Source: Narthecium ossifragum (Eukaryota > Streptophyta > Magnoliopsida > Dioscoreales > Nartheciaceae). From it: a stretch of DNA of 64,000 nucleotides. Positions 33,431 through 45,015 of the stretch are shown one piece after another; positions within the stretch are counted from its first letter, which is position 1; the number at the start of each line of letters is the position of its first letter. Where the stretch lies: positions 6,131,485 to 6,195,484 of the forward strand of contig OY986968.1 of assembly GCA_963920575.1 (NCBI GenBank), given 5' to 3'. A program made the translations under genes and the position numbers. The notes beneath the pieces are model-generated. The model was not told the origin of the DNA and made no database searches. It saw nothing but the letters and a program-made list of their open reading frames with translations.

Positions 33431-35688
33431 TCAGCCAGGTTCGTATGGCTGTAATGCTTCAAGCGGTGCGACGACCTCCTTTGCTCTCCCATAACCGTGC
33501 AAGTCATCCTGCACCATCTTCAAATCCGCTTTCAATGTAGTCTTCACTTGCTCCTGCTTGAAATTTGTGAACACCAATGAATCTACAGCATTTATTGAGA
33601 AGCAATCAAAAGAGTTTGAAGGACATGACATAGACTCAAACACTTTAAATTCAACAGTTTCACCTAAAACTGTCATGCTGAGCTTACCATCCTTCACATT
33701 AATCATAGTATCAGCTGTAGCCATAAATGGGCGTCTCAACAAAATAGGCAATTTTCTATCATTCAATGGTGCATCATCCATATCCAATATCACAAAATCA
33801 GCAGGGATAATTAACTTATCAACTTGTACTAAGATGTCTTCTACAATGCCTAATGGATATTTAATTGAACGATTTGCAAGTTGTAAAGACATCGTAGTAG
33901 GTTTTAATTTACCAACACCTAGCTGAAGGAAAACAGAGTAAGGCATCAAATTAACACTAGCTCCTAAGTCAAGCATTGCCTCCCCTATTTTTGTATCCCC
34001 AACAGTAATATTAATATTAAAACTCCCTGGATCCTTAAGCTTGGGTGGAAGCTTCCTTTGTAGAACCGCGCTTGCCGTCTCTGAAACCATCACCTTTTCA
34101 TGAGGTTCATACTTACGTTTAGAAGTACGTAGTTCCTTGAAGAACTTTGGAAAGGCTGGTATTTTCCTAATCACATCAAGCAATGGTAAGTTCACATTAA
34201 CCTTAGATAGAATATCATAAATTTCAGAATATGACTTATCCATTTGGGCTTTCTTTAGGCGGCCTGGAAACGGAATCGGCGGCACATATGGTGGAGGAGA
34301 GTTGTGATGAACCTCCGGAACTGAATTTGCTCTCTTTTCATGATCAAAAGCAGATGTGGCCGATGGTGGCCTTTTCGAGCGTTCCTCCTTTTCAACTTCC
34401 TCACTCGCATCATCATTTAACTCATCAATAACTTCAGCATTAATCTTATTATCAATAATCTTACCTGAACGAAGAATAGTAACTGCGTTGGCTTGCTCTG
34501 GTTGGCTTGGAAATCTTCCTGGAACATGGGCTCGTACAGCATCTGCAAGCTGTCCCACTTGAACTTCCAACTTCCCAATAGATGCTGCAACATTCTTCAA
34601 TTCTACATCATGTCGAGCAATGACCGAATCTTGTTGTTCCATCCTTGAGTCTATTTTCTGCATAAAAGCTAACATAGTCGCTTCCAAAGACGACTTAACA
34701 GGTGGGTTAGACTGATTAGCAGAAGGCATACTTGCATTAGCATTATTTTTCCATGAAAAATTCGGATGCTCCCTCCAACCTGGATTGTAAGTATTTGCAT
34801 AAGGGTCAAATCTAGGTCTTGGATTATAAGCATTCATCAAATTAGCTTGTTCTTGCACATATTCAGGAAATTCACTACCAGAAGGACATGAATCAAACCT
34901 ATGACCAACAATATTGCAAATTGAACAAACCTCAACCGGTTTTGCTTGTGTGGACATCATCGCGTCCATCTTCTTGTTGCGGGCTGCGATTTGCCTTGCC
35001 AAATCGTCATTCTGGTTAAGCTCATAGATGCCTCTCGCCTTATTCCTCGTGTCTCTCTGCTGCGAGTTTGATCCTAGCATCTCATAAATTTCGTACGCCT
35101 CTAGTGGTGTCCTTTTGAACATCGCTCCACCTGCAGCATTATCTGCCATAGTCTGACAAGAAAGATTTAGTCCATCATAAAAATATTGCATCTGATTTTC
35201 TAAAGAATAGTTATGATGTGGACATTGCATCAAAAGCATCTTAAATCTATCCCATGCTTCATGGAATGGTTCTCCATCAGATTGCTGAAAATTTGGAATT
35301 TGCCTTCTCAAGTTAGTAGTCATGGCATGAGAATAAAATTTACTAACAAACTTGTTATAAATTGCGTCCCAAGTAGTTAGTAATCCAGAGGCAACGACAT
35401 CAACCATCTCTTCGCTTTATCCTTCAGGGTGTAAGGAAAACATCGCATCCTCAGTTGATCTTCAGTAATGCCACCTAGAGGAAAAGTCTGAATAGTAGCA
35501 TAATAATCTTTCACAAACGTTAGTGCATCCTCAGAAGGTAAACCATGAAATTCAGAAAGCATAGAAAAATGTAGATTTTTAAGTTCATAATTTATAGCCT
35601 CTGCAGGTAACGCAATGCACGAAGGTGAGGTAGAAATAGTTGGCCTCGCGTACTACTCCAAAGGACGTAAATTGTTATTAAGTGCCAT
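33431..35688 (-). pseudogene. Gag-protease of gag-only Athila-like element
   Basis: The frame begins at ATG 35688 (ALNNNLRPLE), with one TAG near 35655, then ELKNLHFSMLSEFHGLPSED and KDKAKRWLMSLP. A frameshift near 35400 leads to a 658-codon frame: the rest of Retrotrans_gag (FVSKFYSHAM, FHEAWDRFKMLLMQCPHH), zinc knuckle CSICNIVGHRFDSC, a coiled-coil-prone stretch (MEQQDSVIARHDVELKNVAA), and an aspartic protease with DLGASVNLMPYS. The distal protease motif reads LRRPFMATA where relatives have LGRPF, a Gly to Arg change. The frame ends shortly after protease, with no RT. It would supply capsid and bind RNA in trans-mobilised particles. Confidence 0.88.
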
Positions 35689-35852
35689 CTCCTCTTGTTC
35701 CTCCTCTTGAACTCCTAGATCTGATGTGGACAGGCTGTCTTTGTTAGATTTCTTCTTCCAACCAATTTGATCTACTTTATCGTTCAAGGGCAACAACTTT
35801 TCTTTCCGTGATCGGCGACCTTACATTCACTACAAATAAACTCTAATCAAAA

Positions 35853-35869
35853 CCCCGGCAACGGCGCCA
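35853..35869 (-). other. Primer-binding site, tRNA-Asp type
   Basis: Plus strand ccccggcaacggcgcca, identical to the site at 5441-5457. It lies 6 bp from the 5' LTR. Confidence 0.9.
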
Positions 35870-35875
35870 AAAACT

Positions 35876-37449
35876 TGATGAATAAATTTTATATCTCGCA
35901 ATTATACGAATCGGTGCAATCAGTATAGTAGCAAGACGAGTATCGTATCCACAGAGATTTATAGAGATTATTAGAGTGAAACGCTAAAGAACAGAAAAGA
36001 AAGAAAATATGGAAGGGAAAATAAGAAATATGAAGTCTCGAAAATAGATGATATAATAACGAAATAAGAAAACGATTGAAATATGATGGATGAATACTAA
36101 GGTTCCGATTTCACCATAACATCCTCATTTTATGCATTGAATCAATCAAGATCTCAGTTTAATTCCAAGGGCTCGTTCTTCCGGTATGATGATCCGTTCG
36201 GCCGCGGTCTTCACCAAGTACCCTCAATTAACCCTAGCTAATGAACCCATAACTAAATGTTAATCAAGAATCCATTAACCTCTGAAAAACAATTATGAAC
36301 CAAGAATAATCTTAGCTTGAACCCGGCCTCGACATAAACTCATTCATTCATAGATCCTGCAAGATTAGGGAATGAACCCTCGCCCAATCTCACATACAAC
36401 AATCTATAATACTTCTATTGGCCAGATAAAGGTATTTAAGATCTCAGTTATAATAATGAATGAAACAAGGAAAATAAACTGATAAAATAATCATGATCCA
36501 ATAACATAGAATGATTCAGTTAGGGCTACATCGGTACCTTAGAGAAGAAACTAGCCACTCATGTTCACCATGAGGGCAACAAAACTAATGAAGAAATAAA
36601 GAAGAAATAAGAAAAGAAAACCAAGCCTGGAACCCTTCTCCTTGCCTCCAAACGCTGCCAAAAAGTCCCCCAAAAGTTTCCTTTTGATAACCCTAAGTAT
36701 CCTATTTATAGGCCTAAACTCGGGTTAAACCAAAATCGTTGATTTAATTCACTGGAAACGTCCGATCGATCCTCCTCGGGATGTTGGATCGATCGGTCTC
36801 ATTGAAATCTCCAACTTCTATTTACGCCCGAGTCCGATCGATGGACGGATCGATCGAACTCTACTCTTCTAAAAATCATACGTTCTGTCAACCTTTAATT
36901 CCCAAGTCCGATCGATCGGACTATGAGTGTTGGATCGATCGGTTGAGTAAAAATCAGCTGTTTTTTGCTTTTCCCGAGTCCGATCGGACCCCTTTGGAGG
37001 GATGGAGAGATCGATCGGACTTCGTTCAGCCAAAAAAAATAGGTTCTGTCACGTTTTTGCGTAGTCTGATCGATTAGCGGATCGCTCGGACTTCCAACTT
37101 ATTTACTGTGCTGCCATTCAGACTGCGCCATCGGTACTAAAATTGCCGTAACTTCCTGTAGGAAACTTGGAATCACGAACCGTAAAATTCTCCAGAATCT
37201 AGACTTCAAGAGCTTTCCAACCATATATGGCATATAATCTGATTCTTCATGAGCAGGTACAGATTAATCTTTAAAGTTGATCCATGCACTCTTTTCAGCT
37301 TCTTTTCTCCTTTTTCCTGCATTTTCCAAACAACCATGTGAAGCAACATATAGATATAAAAATAGGAATAAAGATGTTGATTAAAGATAATAATCTAGCA
37401 ATTGAGATAGTTATAAGGCTATTTAGAGTGCATTTTCATGCACTCATCA
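35876..37449 (-). repeat. 5' LTR of gag-only element (1,574 bp)
   Basis: Same ends as the 3' LTR, with a few substitutions (for example TCGATCGGCGG versus TCGATTAGCGG near 37075) and a single 27-bp deletion of one GATCGATC pair at about 36980. Confidence 0.93.
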
Positions 37450-37577
37450 TTTGCTCGAGCTCCAACATTGTGCGATAAAAGCTTCATTCGAGAAGAGCAA
37501 GCACATTGCGCAACACAACTTTAGGGTAGAAGTCTTCAGAGAACTTCGAGGGTTCATTTCAAAGAGTGCACTCACCA

Positions 37578-37665
37578 CTTTTTGTCAAACTATTTGGGTA
37601 TTGTTGTATGTAATAGCTATTTTTTGTCATACTATTTGGGTATTGTTGAATGAACCCGATTACGT
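37578..37665. repeat. Short tandem duplication, CATACTATTTGGGTATTG
   Basis: Two ~43-bp copies of TTTTGTCAWACTATTTGGGT, located just after the transposase C-terminal region. No function evident. Confidence 0.7.
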
Positions 37666-37702
37666 GGGAATGTATGTATTTACTGTTTGTATTTACAGAT
37701 GA

Positions 37703-38078
37703 AAAAGGAATGTACTCAATTTTCTGTACTTACTGTGTGAGATTTCTGTAGTTGCTGGCTGGGAATGTAATCTCTACTGTTGTATAATTCAAAGTCGGGT
37801 GTAATCAACTCTATGACATTATGGTATGTAATAGCTGTTTTTTTTTCTCAGTTTGGAGAGTGCTTCAATTAAGCCTGTTAATGGTACATAGTTAAAACAT
37901 AGATATATTACTCATACTCATGTCAACTCGGTGTACCAATGATGTTACAACTTTCTTTGCCGGACAAGTTAGTACCGACACTGTCAAAACACAACTACAC
38001 ATAATTAACCATAACATACAGTTTCTATTCCCCGATCTAAGACAGTTTGCTAAAGGTTAGATTACACAGTTTGGTATT
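37703..38078. other. Spacer between convergent transposase and mobile-domain gene
   Basis: AT-rich 3' flanking sequence of both genes. No ORF, repeat or regulatory element recognised. Confidence 0.5.
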
Positions 38079-40138
38079 CTAAGCTGTGCCCCTTGAGGAG
38101 GACGCTCCATGTCCATGTCTATGTCGAACATAACCCCGCGTGTCTTTATCGCCATGCGCTATGGCATGCATTCGCCGCCACCTATCGCTATGCTCTTCTA
38201 CTGACATAGTAACCAGCTGAATGTGCGTATCGTCAATTATCACCACAAGTTTCTCAAACTGCAAGTACATTAAAAGGATCGATAATTATTAAATCTTACA
38301 ATGATATTAAAACTGCTGATAGTTTAATATGCTTACTGTGGCCTGCAGAGAATCCATTGCTTCGTCAGCAGTTGCGGATTGGTGCTCGGGTTTTTGGACG
38401 ATGACATGCGAGATAGACTTAAACCATTCCTCATAACCCCCCACGCATTCATCCCCCCTAACTACGGAGACTCCATCCCTGCACATGCTGGTTACGTGGG
38501 AAGGGCAGTCATTCCAAAACTACTTGGTGAACTGGAAGACTCTATGGTATCCACGTGCCATTTCTTTGGTACCCATGTGGAATCGTGATGGCTGTAATGG
38601 ATCTCCAGGGATGATCTGGCGGATGCCCATTTGACGCAGCACCCTGTCAGGGTGATATGGCTCAACGAATCAGTGTGCCAAAAAAGAAAGTAATATCATC
38701 ACGAGGAAACGACCCTCCCCTATGCTTTTGATATGGGTCCCAAGTCACCTGCAAGGGTAATATGAATTTAGCAAATTGTGTGATACATGTAAGGGAACTG
38801 CAAGGGTACTATAATTTTAGAAAACACATTGATCCACGTAATGGAAAGCTGCTTGGCCTTCTACTGACATCTTACCCTAAGAGCACTCAATCGATCAAGT
38901 TTCTCGCGATACATCTTAACATTATCCCCCTTTTTCCCTTGTCCTTTGTCAGGCAGCCAATGGAAAACACGGGGTTGCCCGTCCTTGTATTCCATGTTAC
39001 GTCGAGGAGCCACCACAGACGGAAGGTGGTCATATATCCAAGCCAGAACATATTTAAGATACATTACTCAAAAGACGATGTGAAATAGCAAGAATCAACG
39101 TATTTCAGGTAATTGTTAAACCTGCAGTAAAGTAAGATATCCACTGATTGACGAGGTGCCCCATCTACTAGCTTGTCCTAGCATTCGATACATGTGCGCA
39201 AGGCCCGCGGCGCCCCATGTGTACTGGTCAATGGCACCAAGATCCAACAAGTATCGCAGGTAGGAGATGTGCACCTTGACGCCTGACTTGTCGCAGAAAG
39301 GGGTACATCCTAGCATGTGCAGCAGATATGCCTTGGCTGATCTCTCTATGCCCACCCTTCCAATCTTGTATTTATATCTTACATTGCAGCTGAATAACAT
39401 TTCCCCCAAGCAGCTTCAGTTGCGCAATTGCTTCATCTCGGGTCACTCCAAAATGGTCAACCATCATCCTCGTCTTTTCCTCCCAAGTCTTATTCAAATG
39501 CACCAAGGGTTGGCGGGCAACGGGGATGTCCAGTATGGCACGGACATCTGCCAAGGTGATGGTCAACTCACCGCAGGGAAAGTGGAATGTGTTGGTTTCG
39601 GGATGCCATCTCTCCACAAATGCGCCAACAACAGCACTGTCGATGGACAGATACGAGCAATCCACTAGTCGCCCTAGCTTCGTGACGTTCACAGCCTCCA
39701 TAAATCCCTCAGTGTCCATGTCAAACCAATCTTTCACGGATGAGCCATGAGCATAAATTTTTAGTGACTTCTTGCGCTCCTGCATTAAGGAGATAGTTAA
39801 CACCCTGATGTTATAACAATACCTATGTATTCTTGCTGAATGTACTGTACCTCTCCTTGCCAGATACAATAGGCAACGTGAGTTTTGAACTTAGTGAGCA
39901 CAGACCTATCCATGGGCCCACCAGGGATTGGGCCGACATCTTCATCTTCGGCAGCCGCAGCCTCGGGCCCCCCCTCATCGTCATCTTCGGCTACCGCAGC
40001 CTCCGGCCCCCCCTCCGCGCAGGACCCAGGCTTCTCTCTCACCCTTCTCTTCCTGTTAGATACCGTCGATCGCTGCCGCTGGGAAGCTGTCGATGACGAG
40101 GGCTGTGAAGCCTTGCCACCACGTGTCCTTGGAGCCAT
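38079..40138 (-). pseudogene. Plant mobile domain (PMD) gene, copy A, decayed
   Basis: Five exons on the minus strand. E1 from ATG 40138 (APRTRGGKASQ, acidic linker, MDRSVLTKFKTHVAYCIW). E2 39779-39117 (SLKIYAHGS, FVERWHPETNTFHFPCGELTITLADV, then MLGCTPFCDKSG and YMYRMLG-type residues). E3 about 39070-38868 (WIYDHLPSV). E4 about 38752-38341 (TWDPYQKHRGGSFPRDDI). E5 to 38079 (RHGHGASSSRGTA). FHFPCGEMTITLxDV is the hallmark of the aminotransferase-like plant mobile domain found in MAIN/MAIL1 and in transposons. A frameshift near 39400 and stops in E4 break it. It may have had a nuclear role in silencing, but that is inferred only from the family. Confidence 0.78.
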
Positions 40139-40194
40139 TTGAATGCTATAACAAGCCAGAGGACGCTCAATAACAGTTTGATATATTCCAACAT

Positions 40195-40525
40195 GAAAGT
40201 ATCGGTAGTCTCATACCGATTAAACTGCACATTAATCGGTAGTCTCATACCGATTAAACTGCACATTAATCGGAACTTACGTGCCGAACTGTAAACTATG
40301 ACATCGCTAGCCGATTAAACTGCACATTAATCGGTAGTTTCATACCGATTAAGCTGTACATTAATCGGAACTTACGTGCCGAACTGTAAACTATGACATC
40401 GGTAAAAAAACATCAATCCATATAGAGTTTACCAGCAGTAGACAACCGATGCATAAACAAAACCAAACGGGAATAGACTACCGATTAGTACGAACAAATT
40501 GGTTTTTGAATACCGATCCAAGAAG
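40195..40525. repeat. ATCGGTAGTCTCATACCGAT array, 34-bp period, upstream of PMD copy A
   Basis: Units ATCGGTAGTCTCATACCGAT plus spacer TAAACTGCACATTA repeat at 40201 and 40235 (34 bp), with variants to about 40350 and degenerate ACCGATTAGT-type units to 40525. The array starts about 60 bp upstream of the start codon at 40138. Confidence 0.9.
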
Positions 40526-41908
40526 AAACTGAAATCATAGGGTATTTGAGTAGTGATGATAATGCAAACCGTTTAAATCGCTGCAATGTAGGCAAGTTAG
40601 GAAGGAAAAATGGTGGATTCCAGGGGATTGACAACCCTCACCTTAAACTTGAAGGTAGGGTTGCGTTGTCAGGTGGGGGCTTAGGCGGAGGCACTCAACC
40701 CGGTGGTCCTGGACGCGACGCGAAGGCTGCCTGGCTACTTCCCGATCGCAAGCGTCGCTCGCCACACTCCGGGAGTCGTTTGCCGATGTAGGTTGTGACA
40801 GCAGTCGGTCGGGCTCTCCCGACATGGAGGGTTAGTGGGTCGACAGGGTCGAGGGGTCCTCAGTGACTCAGTTACTTGAGGCCTTAGGAAACTGAAATCA
40901 TACCGTCCATTTTAAATGGACGGTCAGGATCCTATCTGGTGGGACCTATTAATCAATCACCACTATCCTCTGCGAGAGCAGGTCGATGCCCGGCGTCGAG
41001 GTGGGCGACGAGGGTGGGACGTTTGGTGGGGGATCGCGATGGATCTGAGAGGACGGCAGCAGCGGTGGAGAGGCAAGCCAGCTTGCGTTTGCCTACGCCG
41101 GGGATGGGGAGAAGGGGGCGGAGGCGGGAGATGAGGAAGGCAGTTTATCACGAAGGGGGCCAGAGGGCCCCCATCCTCCTCCGCTTCAGCTCTTACCCCA
41201 TCGTCGTCATCCTCTCGAACATCACCGTTGAGGAGCGCTTCAAATATCATCTCCTCCACTTCGCCAACCACCTCGCGAGGATGGTGGCTGGTGGACGGGA
41301 AGAAAAAGAGAGGGAAGGAGAAGAAATAATAAGGGGAAGAGAGTTGGGAAAGAGAAAATAGAGGGGTCACTTTTAAGGTGGATTTTTAAATGAATCTTGC
41401 CAACGCTAAAACACACAATAAACCGATTTACAAAGGATTAGTAGTGTAATTTAATAACCATATATATCATTAACAAACATCACAAGTTTGACTTAAAGTA
41501 CAACATGCACTGAAGTAAAATCCATGAATTTGTCTCCGTAGTGGAAAAAGCTCCAGCATTAGCACCAACTAGCACCAACCCAACGTCCCATGCGTATCCA
41601 ATGCACTGATCACTACACAATACATTAGTTGGATCAGACACTTCAACATTTACATCAAAGCTATATAACTTATGCAAGACCATATATAAACATGCAAGAC
41701 CATACTTATGCAGATCATACTACACAACACACAAGTTTTCCTTAACACATTTACCCGATTATGCTACATTCTCTATGTGATCTAGTATAATCATATGCAC
41801 GGAATACAAATAAAAAATAAATGCTTGCACAAAGCTATAACTTACACAACCATCAGCACAACAATGCAATGCAAATCATCTTATTTGTGGTTTTCATGAG
41901 ATAAGTCC

Positions 41909-41963
<55 letters not shown>

Positions 41964-42024
41964 TTTCACTTATACAACCATTAACACAAAATCTAGTAAC
42001 CGCAGACATACATGTTATCACTTA
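40526..42024. other. Region between the two PMD genes, no gene called
   Basis: 40526-40960 is the upstream flank of copy A; TTTAAATCG and GCAATGTAGG match the flank of copy B at 44610-44670. 40903-40925 holds a perfect ACCGTCCAT/ATGGACGGT palindrome. 40960-41370 is GC-rich with a minus frame beginning near 41370 that is acidic and then Pro/Arg-rich, possibly a captured exon; no domain is recognisable. 41371-42024 is AT-rich with an (AT)n tract. Confidence 0.45.
41912..41962. repeat. (AT)n microsatellite
   Basis: About 50 bp of uninterrupted TA dinucleotides. Confidence 0.97.
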
Positions 42025-44066
42025 TCAAAGGCCATGCCCCATGTCAGGCTCACCACGCACTATGCGTTGTGCTCGCCTCCACATTTTTTTCTGCTCCTCC
42101 CCATCCAAGGTCTCCAAATGCTCAACGGTGTCATCGATGAGCTGTGCAAGTCGATCATACTGTAATTTGACGAAAATGCAATGAATTAGACAAGTTGTAT
42201 AATGAAATAAAGATGAAAATTTAAATAAGGTATTGTTACCTTGGCATTAACGTAATCGTCTGCTCGTTTAGCTACCGGCGCCTCATGCTCTAGATTCTCC
42301 ACCCTCACGTGAGATATGCTTCGGAACCATTCCATGTAACCCGGCATGCACTCATAACCAGCGGGGCTAGTAGAAGCGCCTGTCCAGCGCTCAATCACAC
42401 TCATGTCCATCCAGTTAAACCAGCAATCTCTCTTGAAATCGAACACTCTCACGTAGCGTCGAACTGTTCCCTTGGATCCCATGTTAGAATGGGACGGCCT
42501 CAATAGATATTGCGGAATGCTCTGTCGGATGCCAAACTGGCGAAACACCCTATCCGGATGATAAGGCTCCACGTACTCTCCGCAGGTAATGGTGCCAAAG
42601 TAGAAGCTAATTTCTTCGCGAGGGAAATCCGCTCCTCCTCGTTGAGCACGATACGGATCCCATGTCACCTACAGAAAAAATCACAATCAGTCAACATTCA
42701 CTCAATCAACATTACATGCTGATAAAAAATACTAGTAAATAAAGTACAACGTTACCTCATGTGGAGTCATGCGATCCAGACGTTACCTCATCCGCGCCAT
42801 GTCCGAATAATATTCTCCCCGCCTGTATACTCTCTCCTTATACTCCATTGGCAAACAGTGGGCATGTCAATTGTGTAATCTATGAATGGTTGCGGAGCCA
42901 CGACTTGGTGAAGGTGATCATGTATCCAACTCTACATTGGTAGGCTAAATATGGGTTAAGTCAAACAATAATTGGTATCATAATATAAATAAAATTATGC
43001 TATTTTAAAACTACGTACCACCAACAAAGTTAGGTATCCGCCAACAAAGTTAGGTATCCGCCAACAGCACATGATCCCCACCGACTAGCGGACCCGAGCA
43101 TCCGATAGAGGTATGTGAGGGCCCCAGCACCCCATGCATACTCACGCACGGTAGTAAGGTCTGTGAGAGAAGTGAGATAGGACAAGTGCACCCAACCCCC
43201 TGACTTGTTGCAAAACAAGGTGCAACCCAACAGATACAACATATACGCCTTCACTGAGCACTCTAAACCGACGGCATCCACTGTACATTCATCCCTTAAC
43301 CATTTTAAATTAAGGGTGAACCCTCGGCCCAAACCTCTCTCAGTCATCTCTCTATGGGCCACTGCTTGACTAACCCCAAGATTATCTACCATAAGCTGTT
43401 TATATCCAGACGCATTTAGCTCACAGTGATCCAGTGGCCTACCAGCGATAGGGATGGCCAAAATGGCACCGACGTCTGCCAAGGTGATCGTCATCTCACC
43501 ACATGGGAAGTGAAACGTATTTGTTTCTGGGTGCCACCTCTCAATAAATGCAGACAGTATGGCACTGCTCATGCAGGTATGCGAACATTCGATGAGGCCT
43601 CTCAATCCAGTCATATCCACAAGCTGATTAAACTGGCTATTCATTGTCCTGTCCCAATTGAGTGTGTTGGATCCATGGGCATATATCTTAAGAGGCATCC
43701 TTTCCTGTAAGAATCAAAAAAGAAGAAAATTAACATCTCCATGGGTTCAGTCAGATAGCCATATCTGACTATAGCAGCTAACCAAACTATTTTTACCTCT
43801 CCATGCCATATATGGTAGGCAACGTGACTCCCAAACTCGGTTAGCACGGACTTATCCACAGGCCCGCCGGGGAACGGGCCTTCATCCTCTGCTGCAGCGC
43901 TGGGGATAGTAGGAGGGATACCACTGCAAGAGGGACCCTCATCCTCTGTCTCGTCTTTAAAAACAACACTTTCCATCCTTTCCTCCTCTGCCTCCTTCCC
44001 ACGTCGCTGCCGCGTGGAAGACGAAGAAGAGGATGCCTTTGATACACTGCGTGTGATAGGAGGCAT
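42025..44066 (-). pseudogene. Plant mobile domain (PMD) gene, copy B
   Basis: Same five-exon layout as copy A. E1 from ATG 44066 (PPITRSVSKASSSS, KEAEEERME, acidic linker, VDKSVLTEFGSHVAYHIWHG). E2 43706-43018, open throughout (PLKIYAHGSNTL, FIERWHPETNTFHFPCGEMT, LADVGAILAIPIAGRPL, CTLFCNKSGGWVHLSYL, YLYRMLGSASRWGS). E3 about 42940-42757, decayed. E4 42670-42242 (TWDPYRAQRGGADFPREEI, GEYVEPYHPDRVFRQFGIRQ, FDFKRDCWFNWMDMSV). E5 about 42160-42025 ending GEPDMGHGL. Copy B is better preserved than copy A; only E3 looks broken. Diverged sequence at equal structure indicates an old tandem duplication within the Mutator-like element. Confidence 0.8.
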
Positions 44067-44097
44067 TTGGCTGCAACAAACAAACAGAAAAAAAGAA

Positions 44098-44365
44098 ACG
44101 GGATCAATATACCGATGGCAAAACAACATAAACGGTATCAAACTACCAATGGGAAAACAACATCAACGGTATACCGATGGAAAAACTACAGAAACGGTAT
44201 CGGTATCAAACAACCGATGGGAAAACACCAATGGGAAAACTTATCAAACTACCGATGGGAAAACTACAGAAACGATATCAAACTACCGTTGGGAAAAGTA
44301 CAGAAACGGTATCAAAATACCGATGGGAAAACTACAGAAACGGTAAGAAACTACCGATGAGAAAA
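44098..44365. repeat. CGGTATCAAACTACCGATGG array, 34-bp period, upstream of PMD copy B
   Basis: About eight units of AAACGGTATCAAACTACCG followed by ATGGGAAAACTACAG (34 bp), the palindromic half-sites being CGGTA/TACCG. The array starts about 30 bp upstream of the copy B start codon. Open frames with YRWENYRN repeats are shadows of the array. Confidence 0.9.
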
Positions 44366-45015
44366 CAACCCATCTAAAACTACAGCGTTCACATGCCATT
44401 GATGAAAACTATAAGGAAACGGTATATCAACACCGAAACACGTGAACTTGGATCGGAAGTAAACACATGAAACTTAAAACGAACCAACCGGGATTAGACT
44501 ACCGATTTGAATTCCAAAAATTGGATCGGAAGTAAACACCCAGATTTAAACGAAACTAACCGGGATAAGACTACCGCGTCGGAGGAACACAACGGGGGAT
44601 GAAGATCGGCTCATCGGTTTAAATCGATAAAAACAAACGACTAAATCCATGCAATGTAGGTCATAAAACCACTTGTAGGTCGTAAAACGGACAACACAAG
44701 GTGGGTTTGAGCGGATTTATAAGAAAAACATGTTTTCTCGGACCGGAAAATGCTCAGAGTGACAAAAGCCGCCGGTCGGGAGCCCAACGGGAAGGTCGCC
44801 GGGCTGCGGTTGCCGCTTCCAAACCTACACCCGAGGAGAGAAGCCGGTGGAGAGAAGCCGTGGCCTTTGGCTATTTTAGGCTTGGGTAGTTTGGGTAGGA
44901 TTGGTTCTCTTATGTGGTGTGGGCAGTAAGTAGTGGAGATTTTGGGTTGGTTGTAGTGTCATGAGTAAAGTGTGGTGTGAGTAGATGTTTGTGTGGTGTC
45001 GATAGACGATCGCCC
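44366..45015. other. Right terminal region of the Mutator-like element
   Basis: Degenerate ATCGGAAGTAAACAC repeats (44450-44545), then non-coding sequence up to the right terminal inverted repeat (about 44965-45015), whose complement matches 28441-28485. No gene. Confidence 0.6.

Larger units (their letters stand above)
30640..37449 (-). mobile_element. Gag-protease-only Athila-like element (TR-GAG type), TSD TTTGC
   Basis: Complete element of 6,810 bp with two LTRs (30640-32240 and 35876-37449), tRNA-Asp PBS, PPT, and one gag-protease frame, but no reverse transcriptase, RNase H or integrase. The 5-mer TTTGC flanks it at 30635-30639 and 37450-37454. It interrupts the Mutator-like transposase. 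Mobilisation would need enzymes from an autonomous Athila relative, such as the family at 1-7052. The LTRs are very similar, so the insertion is young relative to most elements here. Confidence 0.95.
28826..37702 (+). pseudogene. Mutator-like (MURA/FAR1-type) transposase, interrupted
   Basis: Likely exon 1 from ATG 28826 (acidic DNEEEEGEE), donor near 28870; exon 2 29184-29256 (FNGEDLGGVNYDYTKAF); exon 3 from 29338. Exon 3 has a FAR1-type DNA-binding segment (GRKPRITLACERSGAYR, CGCPFKLQG) and then a MULE catalytic core: KDCTYKTNRYRLPLL (first D), ILTDRDLASMNAI (second D), CRWHIQKC, and TTNRVESAHSKLKKHL (E). The reading breaks at a frameshift near 29650 and a TAA at 30258. The frame stops at 30639, where a retrotransposon is inserted (TSD TTTGC), and resumes at 37450 with LELQHCAIKASFEKSKH. 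The C-terminus ends in a short tandem duplication and no zinc knuckle is seen. Confidence 0.85.
28441..45015. mobile_element. Large Mutator-like element with transposase and plant-mobile-domain genes
   Basis: Inverted termini share TCTATCGACACCACACAA, CATCTAC and CACACCACA (33 of 35 bases from 28450), preceded by GGGCG on each side. Between them lie a MURA-type transposase (plus strand), two plant-mobile-domain genes (minus strand) and three palindrome arrays. A gag-only retrotransposon (30640-37449) is nested. Without it the element is about 9.8 kb. A 9-bp duplication was not found: ATTAGGGCG left versus GCAAGTTCG right, possibly because a MITE abuts the left end. Confidence 0.78.

Noticed and set aside
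44014..44377. Tandem-repeat protein (YRWENYRN-like repeats)
   Set aside because: Shadow of the 34-bp palindrome array, open in three frames with no start context.
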